Source: Xiheimicrobium sp033763395 (GTDB lineage Bacteria; Myxococcota; Myxococcia; Myxococcales; Myxococcaceae). From it: 64,000 bases of DNA. Shown here in pieces: positions 24,137-34,584 of the stretch. Where the stretch lies: assembly GCA_033763395.1 (NCBI GenBank), contig JANRKQ010000049.1:68939-132938 (forward strand), in the 5' to 3' direction. Under the pieces are notes generated by a model that was given only the letters and a program-made list of their open reading frames with translations, was not told the origin of the DNA and did not search any database. The position numbers and the translations under genes were made by a program. Numbering within the stretch: the stretch's first letter is position 1; every line of letters starts with the position of its first letter.

Positions 24137-25273
24137 GTGGCGAACCTGCATCAACTCCTCAAGGCGATGGTCGAGAAGGGCGCCAGCGACCTGCACGTCA
24201 CCACCGGCTCGGCGCCGCAGCTGCGGGTCGACGGCGATCTGGTGCCGCTCAAGATGGCGCCGCTCACGCCGGTCGAGACCAAGCAGCTGTGCTACTCGAT
24301 TCTGACCGACGCGCAGAAGCACTCGTTCGAAGAGAACAACGAGCTCGACCTCTCGTTCGGCGTGAAGGGCCTGTCGCGGTTCCGCGCCAACATCTTCATG
24401 CAGCGAGGGGCCGTCGCCGGCGCCTTCCGCACGATTCCGTTCAAGATCCTCACCTTCCAGGAGCTCGGGCTCCCGCCCGTGGTGGCCGAGCTGTCGAAGA
24501 AGCCGCGCGGCCTCATCCTCGTGACGGGGCCGACGGGCTCGGGCAAGTCGACTACGCTCTCGTCGATCATCGACAAGATCAACACCGAGCGTCATGAGCA
24601 CATCATGACGATCGAAGACCCGATCGAGTACCTGCACCCACACAAGAACTGCCTGGTGAACCAGCGCGAGGTGGGCGCCGACACCAAGTCGTTCAAGACG
24701 GCGCTGAAGTACATCCTTCGGCAGGACCCCGACGTGGTGCTGGTCGGTGAGATGCGAGACCTCGAGACCATCGAGGCCGCGCTCGTCATCGCCGAGACCG
24801 GCCACATCGCCTTCGCCACCCTGCACACGAACAGCGCGGTGCAGACGATCAACCGCATTCTCGACGTGTTCCCGCCCTACCAGCAGCCCCAGGTGCGCGC
24901 GCAGCTGTCGTTCGTGCTCGAGGGCATCATGTCGCAGTCGTTGCTCGCGAAGGCCACGGGCAACGGCCGGGTGCTCGCGCTCGAGGTGATGATCCCCAAC
25001 GCCGCGATTCGAAACCTCATTCGCGAAGACAAGGTGCACCAGATCTACTCGTCGATGCAGGTCGGTCAGGCGAAGTTCGGCATGCAGACGTTCAACCAGT
25101 CCCTGGCGCTGTTGCTCTCGCGCAAGCTCATCAGCATGGAGGAGGCGTTCGCGCGCACCTCGGAGCCTGACGAGCTGAAGAACATCATCGCCTCTGGCGG
25201 TGGGGCGGGGTCGTTGCCGGGCCACTCGGCCCAGGGGGCGCTGCCGACCCGCCCCGGTCCGCCGGGTAGGTGA
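24137..25273 (+). CDS. pilT: Type IV pilus retraction ATPase
   Basis: PilT depolymerises the pilus and powers twitching (S-motility). It is 378 residues. It has Walker A GPTGSGKSTTLSSI, RQDPDVVLVGEMRD and FATLHTNSAVQTINR, and the PilT-specific C-terminal AIRNLIRE motif, and lacks the PilB cysteines. The start is GTG at 24137 (VANLHQLLKAMVEKGASD), preceded by AAGGA; the reading frame is open far upstream but that region is the pilB gene. The C-terminal extension beyond the family core is short and Gly/Pro-rich. Confidence 0.97.
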   Translation: MANLHQLLKAMVEKGASDLHVTTGSAPQLRVDGDLVPLKMAPLTPVETKQLCYSILTDAQKHSFEENNELDLSFGVKGLSRFRANIFMQRGAVAGAFRTIPFKILTFQELGLPPVVAELSKKPRGLILVTGPTGSGKSTTLSSIIDKINTERHEHIMTIEDPIEYLHPHKNCLVNQREVGADTKSFKTALKYILRQDPDVVLVGEMRDLETIEAALVIAETGHIAFATLHTNSAVQTINRILDVFPPYQQPQVRAQLSFVLEGIMSQSLLAKATGNGRVLALEVMIPNAAIRNLIREDKVHQIYSSMQVGQAKFGMQTFNQSLALLLSRKLISMEEAFARTSEPDELKNIIASGGGAGSLPGHSAQGALPTRPGPPGR

Positions 25274-25352
25274 GGGTAGGGTGGCCGGTTCCTTCGAGCC
25301 GGCCCGTCGCTGAGGTAGAGTTCGCACCGTCTGACTTGAAGGTGGAGGTTCC

Positions 25353-26618
25353 ATGCCGGCCGCAACAGCACGCACCCAGCCCGCAGCGCCCAAGGCCAAG
25401 AAGTCGTCCGTTCCCATCTTCTTGTGGGAAGCGAAGACGAAGGCAGGTGAGGTGAAAAAGGGCGAGATGGAGGCGTCTGACGCCGCCGCCGTCGACGCGC
25501 GCCTCAAGTCGCTGGGCCTCACGCCCAGCAAGGTGCGCAAGAAGACCTTCCTCGACGCCGGCATCTCGTTGCCTGGCACCGGTGGTGTCAACGGCAAGGA
25601 CCTGCTGATCTTCGTGCGCCAGTTCGCCACGATGATCGACGCCGGCCTTCCGCTCGTGCAGTGCCTCGACATTCTCGGTTCGCAGACGCCCAACCTGGGC
25701 TTCCGCAAGGTGATCTTCGCCATCAAGACGCGCGTCGAGGGTGGCTCGACGTTCTCTGACGCGCTGAAGGATCACCCCAAGGTGTTCGACGAGCTCTTCG
25801 TGCAGCTCTGCGCGGCCGGTGAGGTCGGCGGTATTCTCGACACCATTCTCAACCGCCTCGCGGTCTACCGGGAGAAGGCCGAAAAGCTCAAGGGCAAGGT
25901 CAAGAGCGCGCTCACCTACCCCATCATCGTGCTCACCGTCGGCATCGGCGTGACGGCGGTGCTGCTCCTCAAGGTCACGCCCGTGTTCGCGAAGATGTTC
26001 GGCGACTTCGGGTCGGCGCTGCCTGCGCCAACGCAGTTCGTCGTCGATCTCTCGGCGTGGCTCCAGAACTACATCCTCTACATCGTGGGCGGGCTGATCG
26101 CGTTCGGAGCGGCCTTCGTCGCCTTCTATCGGAACCCCCGCGGGCGCGAGATCTTCGACAAGGGCATTCTTTACGTGCCGGTCATCGGGAGCGTGCTCAC
26201 GAAGGTCGCGGTCGCCCGCTTCACCCGCACCCTCGGCACGATGGTGAGCTCGGGCGTGCCCATTCTCGACGCCCTCGACGTCACCGCGAAGACCGCCGGC
26301 AATCGGACCATCGAGAAGGGGATTCAGTACGTCCGAACCAAGATTTCTGAGGGTAAGAACATCGCCGGCCCCCTCGCCGAGACGAAGGTCTTCCCCTCGA
26401 TGGTGGTGCAGATGATCGGCGTCGGTGAGGCGACCGGCGCGATGGATCAGATGCTCACCAAGATCGCCGACTTCTACGATGAAGAGGTCGACACCGCCGT
26501 CGCGGGTCTCACCGCCATGATCGAGCCGCTCATGATGGTGTTCCTCGGCGGCGTCGTCGGTGGCTTCCTCATCGCGATGTACATGCCGATCTTCACCATC
26601 GCCAGTGCGATCAAGTAG
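25353..26618 (+). CDS. pilC: Type IV pilus inner-membrane platform protein
   Basis: PilC is the GspF-family inner-membrane protein on which PilB and PilT act. It is 421 residues. A positively charged N-terminal segment is followed by two GspF repeats (RQFATMIDAGLPLVQCLDIL at about 89-108 and RFTRTLGTMVSSGVPILDAL) and three hydrophobic segments (about 190-212, 235-258 and 390-415). GGAGG sits 5-9 nt before ATG 25353. The final codons overlap the proposed pilS start. Confidence 0.97.
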   Translation: MPAATARTQPAAPKAKKSSVPIFLWEAKTKAGEVKKGEMEASDAAAVDARLKSLGLTPSKVRKKTFLDAGISLPGTGGVNGKDLLIFVRQFATMIDAGLPLVQCLDILGSQTPNLGFRKVIFAIKTRVEGGSTFSDALKDHPKVFDELFVQLCAAGEVGGILDTILNRLAVYREKAEKLKGKVKSALTYPIIVLTVGIGVTAVLLLKVTPVFAKMFGDFGSALPAPTQFVVDLSAWLQNYILYIVGGLIAFGAAFVAFYRNPRGREIFDKGILYVPVIGSVLTKVAVARFTRTLGTMVSSGVPILDALDVTAKTAGNRTIEKGIQYVRTKISEGKNIAGPLAETKVFPSMVVQMIGVGEATGAMDQMLTKIADFYDEEVDTAVAGLTAMIEPLMMVFLGGVVGGFLIAMYMPIFTIASAIK

Positions 26619-28186
26619 CACGCCGGTCCCTGCGCTTCCTCCCCAGGAGAACACCGACTTCGAGCGCCGGCTCACGGCGCTCATCTTGTTCCGCACGATC
26701 GCGACCACCACGATCCTGGCGTTGGCGTCGTCGCAGCTCGCGGCGCGTCGCTTCGGCGATGGCGAGGGGCTCGCGTGGTTCGTGCTCGTCGTCCTCGACT
26801 ACCTCCTGACCCTCGTGACGGGCGTGGTGGTGCGTCGGCGCCGCTACGGCACGTGGATGGGCTGGCTCCAGGTCGTCGCGGCGGTCACGTTCGCCACCGC
26901 CATCATCGTCCTCACGGACTTCAGCGTCTCGCCCTTCTGGTTCACCTACCTGTTGGCGATCATCGGCGCCGCGGTCGTCCTGGGGCTGCGGGGGGCGCTC
27001 GGCGCTGCGGCGCTGACGACGTCGAGCTCGATCGCCGTCACGACGTGGGAGCACGTCGCTGGAACCGGGCGGCCATGGCTCGACACCGCGACCCAGGTGT
27101 TGGCCCAGGTGTTGGTCGCCGGCCTCAGCGGCTACGTCGCGCAGCAGCTCATCCGCACCAGGGGGCGTCTCGTCGCCAGCGAGGCCGATCTCGCCCGCAC
27201 CCGGGATCTGCGCGATCGCATCGTCAACGCCATCTCGTCGGGGCTGGCCGTCGTCGAGCGGGGCAGCGGGCGGCTGCGCTTCCTCAACCCCGCGGGCGCC
27301 TCGATTCTCGGGCTGGCCGAGGGCTCCGAGCTGCCCCTGGCCCGTGAGCTGTTCGGCGACGTGCTCTCGATGGCCGCAGGCCGCCGCTGGGAGGTCGTCT
27401 CGAACACCCGACGCGGCGAGCGGATTCTCGGCATCTCGGTCAGCCCCCTCGACGCGCCCGAGCTGGTGCTCGTCGTCTTTCAGGATCTCACCGACGTGCG
27501 GCGCCGCGAAGACGAGATGGCGCGGCTGGATCAGCTGGCACAGCTCGGGCGCGTCTCGGCCACGCTCGCGCACGAGGTTCGAAACCCGCTCGCCTCGATG
27601 CGCGGGTCGGCGCAGATGCTCTTGTCCGACGCGCTGGCGGGCTCGAGCCAGGAGAAGCTGAGCCGCATCATCGTGCGGGAAGCCGACCGGCTGGGCTACC
27701 TCGTCGAGCACTACCTCGAGCTCGCCCGCCCCAAGCCCCCGGAGCGGAAGCTGGTGCGCATCGACACCATCGTCTCCGAGACCGTCGAGGTGCTCCGGGC
27801 CGACCCGGTCGCGCGCGGCACCCTCATCGAAGAGGTGCTCTCACCGCGCGAGGCCGAGGTCGACGCGGCGCAGATGAAACAGGTGCTGATCAACCTGCTG
27901 CGCAACGCCTTTCGGGCGGCTGGGCCGAAGGGGCGGGTGCGCGTCACCGTCGAACCCGCGCCGCACGAGTACCTCTTCACCGTGTGGGACAGCGCCGGCT
28001 CGATAGCCCCCGAGGCCCTGCCCCACGTCTTCGAGCCCTTCTTCAGCCAGTCGCCCGACGGCACCGGGCTCGGCCTGTCGACCGCGCAGTCGATCGCGCA
28101 CGCGCACGGGGCCACCATCGACGCGCGCTCCAGCGCCGAAGAGGGCACGAGTTTCAGCTTCCGGCTGGGGCGTGGTGAGGGTGTTC

Positions 28187-28194
<8 letters not shown>
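26605..28194 (+). CDS. pilS: Sensor histidine kinase controlling pilA
   Basis: PilS is the membrane kinase partner of PilR. With the GTG start at 26605, which overlaps the pilC end by 14 bp, it is 529 residues. About six transmembrane helices occupy residues 22-190. A PAS-like segment follows (RDRIVNAISSGLAVVERG), then the phosphoacceptor region ATLAHEVRNPLASMRGSAQ, the N box INLLRNAFRAAGP and the G box DGTGLGLSTAQ. No other in-frame start lies between the pilC stop and the first helix, so the GTG is the best choice, though its ribosome site is weak. It overlaps pilR by 8 bp. Confidence 0.95.
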
Positions 28195-29557
<1,363 letters not shown>

Positions 29558-29566
29558 CGGGCCATC

Positions 29567-32500
29567 TCAGGGCGGCGGGGCCGTCGGCTTCGGAGCCGTG
29601 GCCTCCTTCAGGTTGTCGGCGCGCAGCGAGGCTTCGAGGGCGTCGACGGTCGGCAGCTCCTGGCCGCGCACCAGGAGCATGCCCCGCGCCGCGGCGATGG
29701 CCTTCGTGTCGTTGACGCGCAGGGCCGTCTGGAGGAGCGCGCGCACCTGCGGCTCGCGCAGGGGGGCGAGCTGGGCCGCTTCGAGGAGCAGCTTGACGGC
29801 GTCGCCGTAGCGCTCGCGGGCGCCAGCCTCCAGCGCCCGACGCACGAGGTTGGCGCTGGCGCCGCGCCGCATGTCGAGGGTGAGCGAGGCCGCCCAGGCG
29901 GCGCCATCGGTCCACCCCGCGGCCTCGAACAGGGCCTGGGCCCGCCGGGCGAGCTCGGGCGACTCGTACTCGGCGATGCGCCGGGTCAGGCCGCGGGTGG
30001 CGCGCGCGGTGGTGGCCGCGTCGAGCTCCGTCAGCTTCGAAGGCGGTACGAAGAGCCAGGCGATCGGATCGTCGTCAGGGCCGGGGGCGTCGAGGGGCGT
30101 CGCGGGGTCTGGGTCTCCCAGCGCGACGAGGAGCGCGCGGACGTCGGGTCGCGAGGCGAAGGGGGCCAGGGCGGCGCGCCGCGCGGCCGGGTCTGGTTCG
30201 GTGAAGGCCAGGAGCACGGCTGCCCGTTCGGCGGCGATGGGGTGGTCGATGGCGGCCAGCTTCGCGCGCGCCTCGGCGCGCTTGTTCTGCTGCGTCAGGA
30301 GCGCTCGAAAGTCGGCGTAGGCGACCAGCCCCGCGTGCTGGGCGAACCCCGACGCGGCCCGACGAACGGACGCCTCGTCGACCTGTGGCCGGAACGGCAG
30401 CCGCGCGCCAGGTGAGCCGATCGACAGCTCGAACGCGTCGAGGGCAAAGCGCTGGGCGTCTTCGACGCCTGCGAGCTGTTCGATCGGCAGGGCGCGAACG
30501 GGCAGGTACGAGAGCGACGCCAACAGGCCAGCGGCGCGTGGCGCCTGCGCCCCGAACTCGATGAGCCCGTTGTCGTCGGTCGACACCCGTTGCGTCGTGG
30601 CGGGGCGATCGGGGGTGGTGACGGCCGTCACCCGGCTGGCCATGAAGTGCGGGTCGGTGAGCGCGCGGGCGAGCCCGGCCGTCGCGGGGTGGCCCACGAG
30701 GCGTTCGGCCCGGGCCACGTCGTAGCGCAGGGGCTCCATCGACCCCACCATGTAGAAGGCGCCTGCCTCGGGGACCCAATAGGTGATGGTGTGCGGGAAG
30801 ACGCCCGTGAAGGCGCCGAAGAGGCCTTCGATCGAGGCGTCGGGCATCTCGCCGGGGCCGAACCAGGTCGAGAACACACCGCCCGGGGCGAGGTTCTCAC
30901 GAACGAGCTCGAAGAACTCCCGCGTGAAGAGCGCCGAGGCGACCCACGGGTGCGCGGGCATCGAGGTGATGAGATCGTAGCGGTGGGGCTCGCGACGGGC
31001 GGTCACCAGCAGGTGGTGCCGCGCGTCGTTGGGGATGAGCGTCGTGCGCGGGTTCTTCAACGGAGACAGCTCGCCCCAGATCTCGTCCACCGCGGCCACC
31101 ACGCCCTGCTCGAGCTCGGCGACCTCGAGCTGCTCGACGCCGAGCTTGAGCATGAGGTCGACGGTGCCGCCGGCGCCAAGGCCCACGACGAGCCCACGCC
31201 GCGGCTGCGGCGCGTGGAGCCAGGGCGTGGTGGCCACCAGCACCGACTCGTGGGCGATGTGCGGGGGGAGCGTCGAGCGCGAGCCCTGGCCGAGGTCGTT
31301 GAGCGACAGCCCCTTGTTCCCCGGCGTCTCACGGACGGTGACGGTGGCGATGTCGCCCTCGTAGTACGAGGTGATGTTGGCGAGCCGCTGCGTCGAGGTC
31401 TTCCGGAACGAGAAGTAGTCCGACGCGCTGCGCGAGGACGACGACTCCCGGGGGTCGAACTGGGGGAAGAAGGCGATGCCCGCGACGACGAGCGTGATGG
31501 CCGCGCCGAGCGCCGCACGCCGGTCCGCGCACGTCGCCACCCCGAAGATGACGGTGGTCGCCGCGAGGACCAACGCCATCAGGTACAGCGTGCCCGGCGA
31601 GCCCAGCGTCGGCAGCAGGAAAAAGCCGGTGAGCAGGGAGCCGCCGATGCACCCCAGGGTGTTGGCCGAGTACAGCTCGGCGAGCGAGCGCCCGGCCGTG
31701 TTTGCGTTGGCCTTCCGGGCGGCGATGAGCGCGGGCAGCACGGCGCCCGCGGCGAGGGTGGGCACGCCAAGACAGAGCAGCACTGTGCCGAGCTCGACGA
31801 GGTGTCGGGTGAGGCCCGACGAGCCGGTGTTGCCGAGGGTGCCGATGAACCACGAGACGAGCGGCACCGTGGCGCCGAAGACGAAGAGCCCACCGAGGAA
31901 CGCCACCTGGAAGGCGAGCGCCACCGACGCGACGTGCCGGGTGCGGCGGGCAGCGGCGCTCGCGAGCAGGCTCCCGAGCGCGATGCCGATCAGCACGACG
32001 ACCAGCACCGAGCCGACGCCGTAGGCCGTGCCGCGCAGGAGGATCGCGAACTGGCGGGCCCACACGACCTGGGCGCCCGTCGCCACGAAGCCGCCCAGCG
32101 CCGCCGAGAGGAGGAGCGCGAGCCGCTCCCGGGGCGGATCCTTCACCTCGGCGACCGCGGAGGCCTCGGGAGCCGCTGGGGCGCCGTCACCACCGGGTCG
32201 CCGGCTGAGCGCGAAGGCGATGCCGGCGACGGTGAAGTTGAGCGCCGCCGTGAAGAGGGTGGAGCCGAAGATGCCGAGCCGTGGCAGCAGGAAGAAGGTG
32301 ACGCCGAAGGCTCCCAGGCACGCGCCCAGGGTGTTGAGCCCGTAGATCAGCGCCGTCGCCGGCCCCGCCGTGTCGTCGCGCTCGACGGTGCCGACCGAGA
32401 CGAAGGGCAGGGTGGCGCCCATGAGGAAGGTAGGAGGCAGGAGCAGGAGGGTCGCCAGCCCGACCCGCAGGGCTACTCCGCCGGCCTGGCTCCCCGGCTC

Positions 32501-32797
32501 GAGCAGCGCCACGACCGACCCGACGCGGGTCAACACCGGGTACAGGCCGACCCCGAGGAGCCCGGTGACCGCTTCGAGCGCCGCATACGTGGCGAGCGGA
32601 CGTGTCGAGCGGGTGCTGCGCGCCCCCGCCCACCGCGAGCCCAGGGCGAGCCCACCGAAGAAGACGGCCAGGACGATCGAGAAGGAGGCCGTCGTGGCGC
32701 CCAGGCTCAGCGCCAGCAGTCGCACCCACAACAACTCGTAGGCCAGCCCTGCAAAGCCCGACAGCAACAGGAGCGGCAGAATCCACCGACGACGCAC
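29567..32797 (-). CDS. Large fused MFS-like/spermidine-synthase-like membrane protein
   Basis: A 1076-residue three-part protein. Residues 1-445 hold about a dozen hydrophobic helices arranged as two related halves (LSGFAGLAYELLWVRLLALS and LGGFVATGAQVVWARQFAI). Residues about 480-690 are a spermidine-synthase-like Rossmann methyltransferase-type domain (GLVVGLGAGGTVDLML, VEQLEVAELEQGVV, RYDLITSMPAHPW, FFELVRENLAPGG). About 385 residues of helical, Ala-rich, TPR-like sequence follow. Such 'fused MFS/spermidine synthase' proteins are widespread but poorly characterised and are not established polyamine synthases. The GTG at 32795-32797 is chosen because TGGAGG lies 5 nt upstream; a GTG two codons earlier abuts that site. 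It is inserted between pilR and pilA, divergent from pilA. Confidence 0.8.
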   Translation of the reverse strand: MRRRWILPLLLLSGFAGLAYELLWVRLLALSLGATTASFSIVLAVFFGGLALGSRWAGARSTRSTRPLATYAALEAVTGLLGVGLYPVLTRVGSVVALLEPGSQAGGVALRVGLATLLLLPPTFLMGATLPFVSVGTVERDDTAGPATALIYGLNTLGACLGAFGVTFFLLPRLGIFGSTLFTAALNFTVAGIAFALSRRPGGDGAPAAPEASAVAEVKDPPRERLALLLSAALGGFVATGAQVVWARQFAILLRGTAYGVGSVLVVVLIGIALGSLLASAAARRTRHVASVALAFQVAFLGGLFVFGATVPLVSWFIGTLGNTGSSGLTRHLVELGTVLLCLGVPTLAAGAVLPALIAARKANANTAGRSLAELYSANTLGCIGGSLLTGFFLLPTLGSPGTLYLMALVLAATTVIFGVATCADRRAALGAAITLVVAGIAFFPQFDPRESSSSRSASDYFSFRKTSTQRLANITSYYEGDIATVTVRETPGNKGLSLNDLGQGSRSTLPPHIAHESVLVATTPWLHAPQPRRGLVVGLGAGGTVDLMLKLGVEQLEVAELEQGVVAAVDEIWGELSPLKNPRTTLIPNDARHHLLVTARREPHRYDLITSMPAHPWVASALFTREFFELVRENLAPGGVFSTWFGPGEMPDASIEGLFGAFTGVFPHTITYWVPEAGAFYMVGSMEPLRYDVARAERLVGHPATAGLARALTDPHFMASRVTAVTTPDRPATTQRVSTDDNGLIEFGAQAPRAAGLLASLSYLPVRALPIEQLAGVEDAQRFALDAFELSIGSPGARLPFRPQVDEASVRRAASGFAQHAGLVAYADFRALLTQQNKRAEARAKLAAIDHPIAAERAAVLLAFTEPDPAARRAALAPFASRPDVRALLVALGDPDPATPLDAPGPDDDPIAWLFVPPSKLTELDAATTARATRGLTRRIAEYESPELARRAQALFEAAGWTDGAAWAASLTLDMRRGASANLVRRALEAGARERYGDAVKLLLEAAQLAPLREPQVRALLQTALRVNDTKAIAAARGMLLVRGQELPTVDALEASLRADNLKEATAPKPTAPPP

Positions 32798-32948
32798 ACG
32801 CACCTCCAGAAGCCCTCACCGTGCCAGACTTCACCCGACCTCCGACTGACAATTTCCGTCACTCGCGTTGCCGTTTTCGGGGCGGATCAAGAAACTGGAG
32901 CGGGTCCTCACTCGGGGCTACGCTCCGGACACGGAGGCTGAACGCCTC

Positions 32949-32964
32949 TGGCGCCGTTCGTGCA
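32949..32964 (+). promoter_or_regulatory. Candidate sigma-54 (-24/-12) promoter of pilA
   Basis: TGGCGC, five bases, then GTGCA matches the RpoN consensus TGGCAC-N5-TTGCA at all but two positions and keeps the essential GG-N10-GC spacing. It predicts transcription from about 32975, 37 nt before the pilA start. A GGGAG ribosome site lies at 33001-33005. pilA in M. xanthus is known to be PilR/sigma-54 dependent, and pilS-pilR are close upstream. The rest of 32798-33011 would hold PilR binding sites; I could not define them. Confidence 0.65.
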
Positions 32965-33011
32965 AGTGGCGCGCTCGGCGAACTTTCTCGCTCACTCTGT
33001 CGGGAGACCGC

Positions 33012-33716
33012 ATGTCCAACAAGAAGGGCTTTACCCTCATCGAGCTGATGATCGTCGTCGCGATCATCGGCATCCTCGCCGCGATCGCCATTCCCAACTT
33101 CGTCAAGTTCCAGGCGAAGGGAAAGCAGTCGGAGGCGAACTCGAACCTCAAGGCCATCTTCTCGGCCCAGAAGGCCAACTACCCCCAGCTGCAGGGCTAC
33201 TGGAGCGACATCGGCGCGATTGGTTTCTCGCCTGAGCGTGGCAACCGGTACCTGTACGACCTCGGCCCCACCGCCGCCACCGTCGACGTCGGCGCCGAAG
33301 GCAACTGTGCACAGTTCGTCGACCGTACGCTCGCCGCGCCTGTCGCCATGGCCGGTGACTGCGGCATCACGGCCGACATCGCCAAGCACGGCATGCAGTT
33401 CGACAACGCGACGCTGCAGGGCCAGATGCTCGCCGGCTCTGCTCCTCCGCTCTTCACGCCCGAGGTTCCCGGCAACGCGGCCCTCACGATGGCTGGCGTG
33501 AACGGCGCGATGTGCCCGAACTGCGACTTCGCGGCGGTCGCCATCAGCAACGTCGACAACGACCAGGGCGCCGACGTGTGGTGGGTCTCGTCGCAGACCA
33601 TCGACACGCCGGCCATCGCGGGCTGCCCGCCGGCCATGACGCTCGCGCTCATGAACGCCTTCACCTCGGGTTCGCCGGCGCCGATCGTCGACGACGTCTG
33701 CTACGACGGTCAGTAA
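33012..33716 (+). CDS. pilA: Major type IV pilin precursor
   Basis: PilA is the structural subunit of the pilus. It is 234 residues. The type III prepilin signal is short (MSNKKG), cleavage falls before Phe7, and Glu5 of the mature chain is present (FTLIELMIVVAIIGILAA). The hydrophobic helix forms the filament core. The globular domain has six cysteines (GNC, GDC, CPNC, GCPP and VCYDGQ at the end), suggesting up to three disulfides. Processing needs a PilD peptidase, which is not in this window. The gene has its own candidate sigma-54 promoter; pilG starts 16 bp after the stop. Confidence 0.97.
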   Translation: MSNKKGFTLIELMIVVAIIGILAAIAIPNFVKFQAKGKQSEANSNLKAIFSAQKANYPQLQGYWSDIGAIGFSPERGNRYLYDLGPTAATVDVGAEGNCAQFVDRTLAAPVAMAGDCGITADIAKHGMQFDNATLQGQMLAGSAPPLFTPEVPGNAALTMAGVNGAMCPNCDFAAVAISNVDNDQGADVWWVSSQTIDTPAIAGCPPAMTLALMNAFTSGSPAPIVDDVCYDGQ

Positions 33717-33732
33717 GGGGCTCGGTTCGCTG

Positions 33733-34584
33733 GTGGCTCGGTGGGTGCTCGGTGCGGTCGCGGTCGTTGTTCTGGTGCTGACCCGCGCCGAGCCGTACCC
33801 GCTGGAAGCCCGTCACCTCGGTGAACTCAAGCCGATGTTGCTCCGGGGAGGCCTGGCCACGACCGTGACCAGGCCTCTTCGGCCTTTGTTGATCGACCTG
33901 TACTGGCTGCGATGTCTCGTCGCGATGGGCGAGGCCGAGTCCGAAGCGCGCAACCGCAACCTCGCGAGCTATGGGTTCTTCCTGACCGAGCTCGACCCGC
34001 GCTTCTTTCACGCCTACTACATGCTGGGGTTGTCGACGCCCTACTCACTGGGCCGCGACCAGTATGCGAACGGCGAGCTGGCCCTGAACCTCGTGCGTCG
34101 TGGGCTTGAGCAGTTCCCCAACGACATCAGGCTGCGCACGCTGCACGCCTTCCTGCTCCACTACATCGTGCACGACGCGCGCGCGGCAGTGATGGAGTTC
34201 GTCGCGATCTCGAAGTTGCCGGGCGCTCCGGCCGCGGCGATCTCTTCGGCCACGGCGCTGCTGGTGGAAGAGGGGCGCGTCGACGAGGCGATCGAGGCGA
34301 TTCAGGCGGCGATGGACGAGGGCGGCCGCGGGAGCATGCAGCTGTTGTCCGACCGGAAGAAACAGCTCGAGATCGAGAAGCTGCTCCGCGAGCTCGATGC
34401 GGCGATTCAGCGGGCGGCGCAGAAGCTCTCGCGCACGCCGACGAGCCTCGAGGAAGTGGTTCAAGCGGGCGAGTGGCCCGCGGTCGTGACCCACGACATG
34501 CATGGTGGTGAGCTGTCAGTGGAGGCGGGCCGGGGCCGTTCGTCCTGGCTCGTCGGGCGCATGGAGGGGATTCCCAGGTGGTGA
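33733..34584 (+). CDS. pilG: Pilus biogenesis protein PilG-like
   Basis: A 283-residue protein in the position of M. xanthus pilG, which is required together with pilH and pilI for pilus formation. It starts GTG 33733, with one N-terminal hydrophobic helix (RWVLGAVAVVVLVLT) that looks like a membrane anchor. The remainder is helical, with TPR-like stretches (FFHAYYMLGLSTPYSLGRDQ, VDEAIEAIQAAMDEGG) and a C-terminal beta-like tail. It was identified mainly by order, since no catalytic motif is present. It overlaps pilH by 4-7 bp. Confidence 0.8.
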   Translation: MARWVLGAVAVVVLVLTRAEPYPLEARHLGELKPMLLRGGLATTVTRPLRPLLIDLYWLRCLVAMGEAESEARNRNLASYGFFLTELDPRFFHAYYMLGLSTPYSLGRDQYANGELALNLVRRGLEQFPNDIRLRTLHAFLLHYIVHDARAAVMEFVAISKLPGAPAAAISSATALLVEEGRVDEAIEAIQAAMDEGGRGSMQLLSDRKKQLEIEKLLRELDAAIQRAAQKLSRTPTSLEEVVQAGEWPAVVTHDMHGGELSVEAGRGRSSWLVGRMEGIPRW

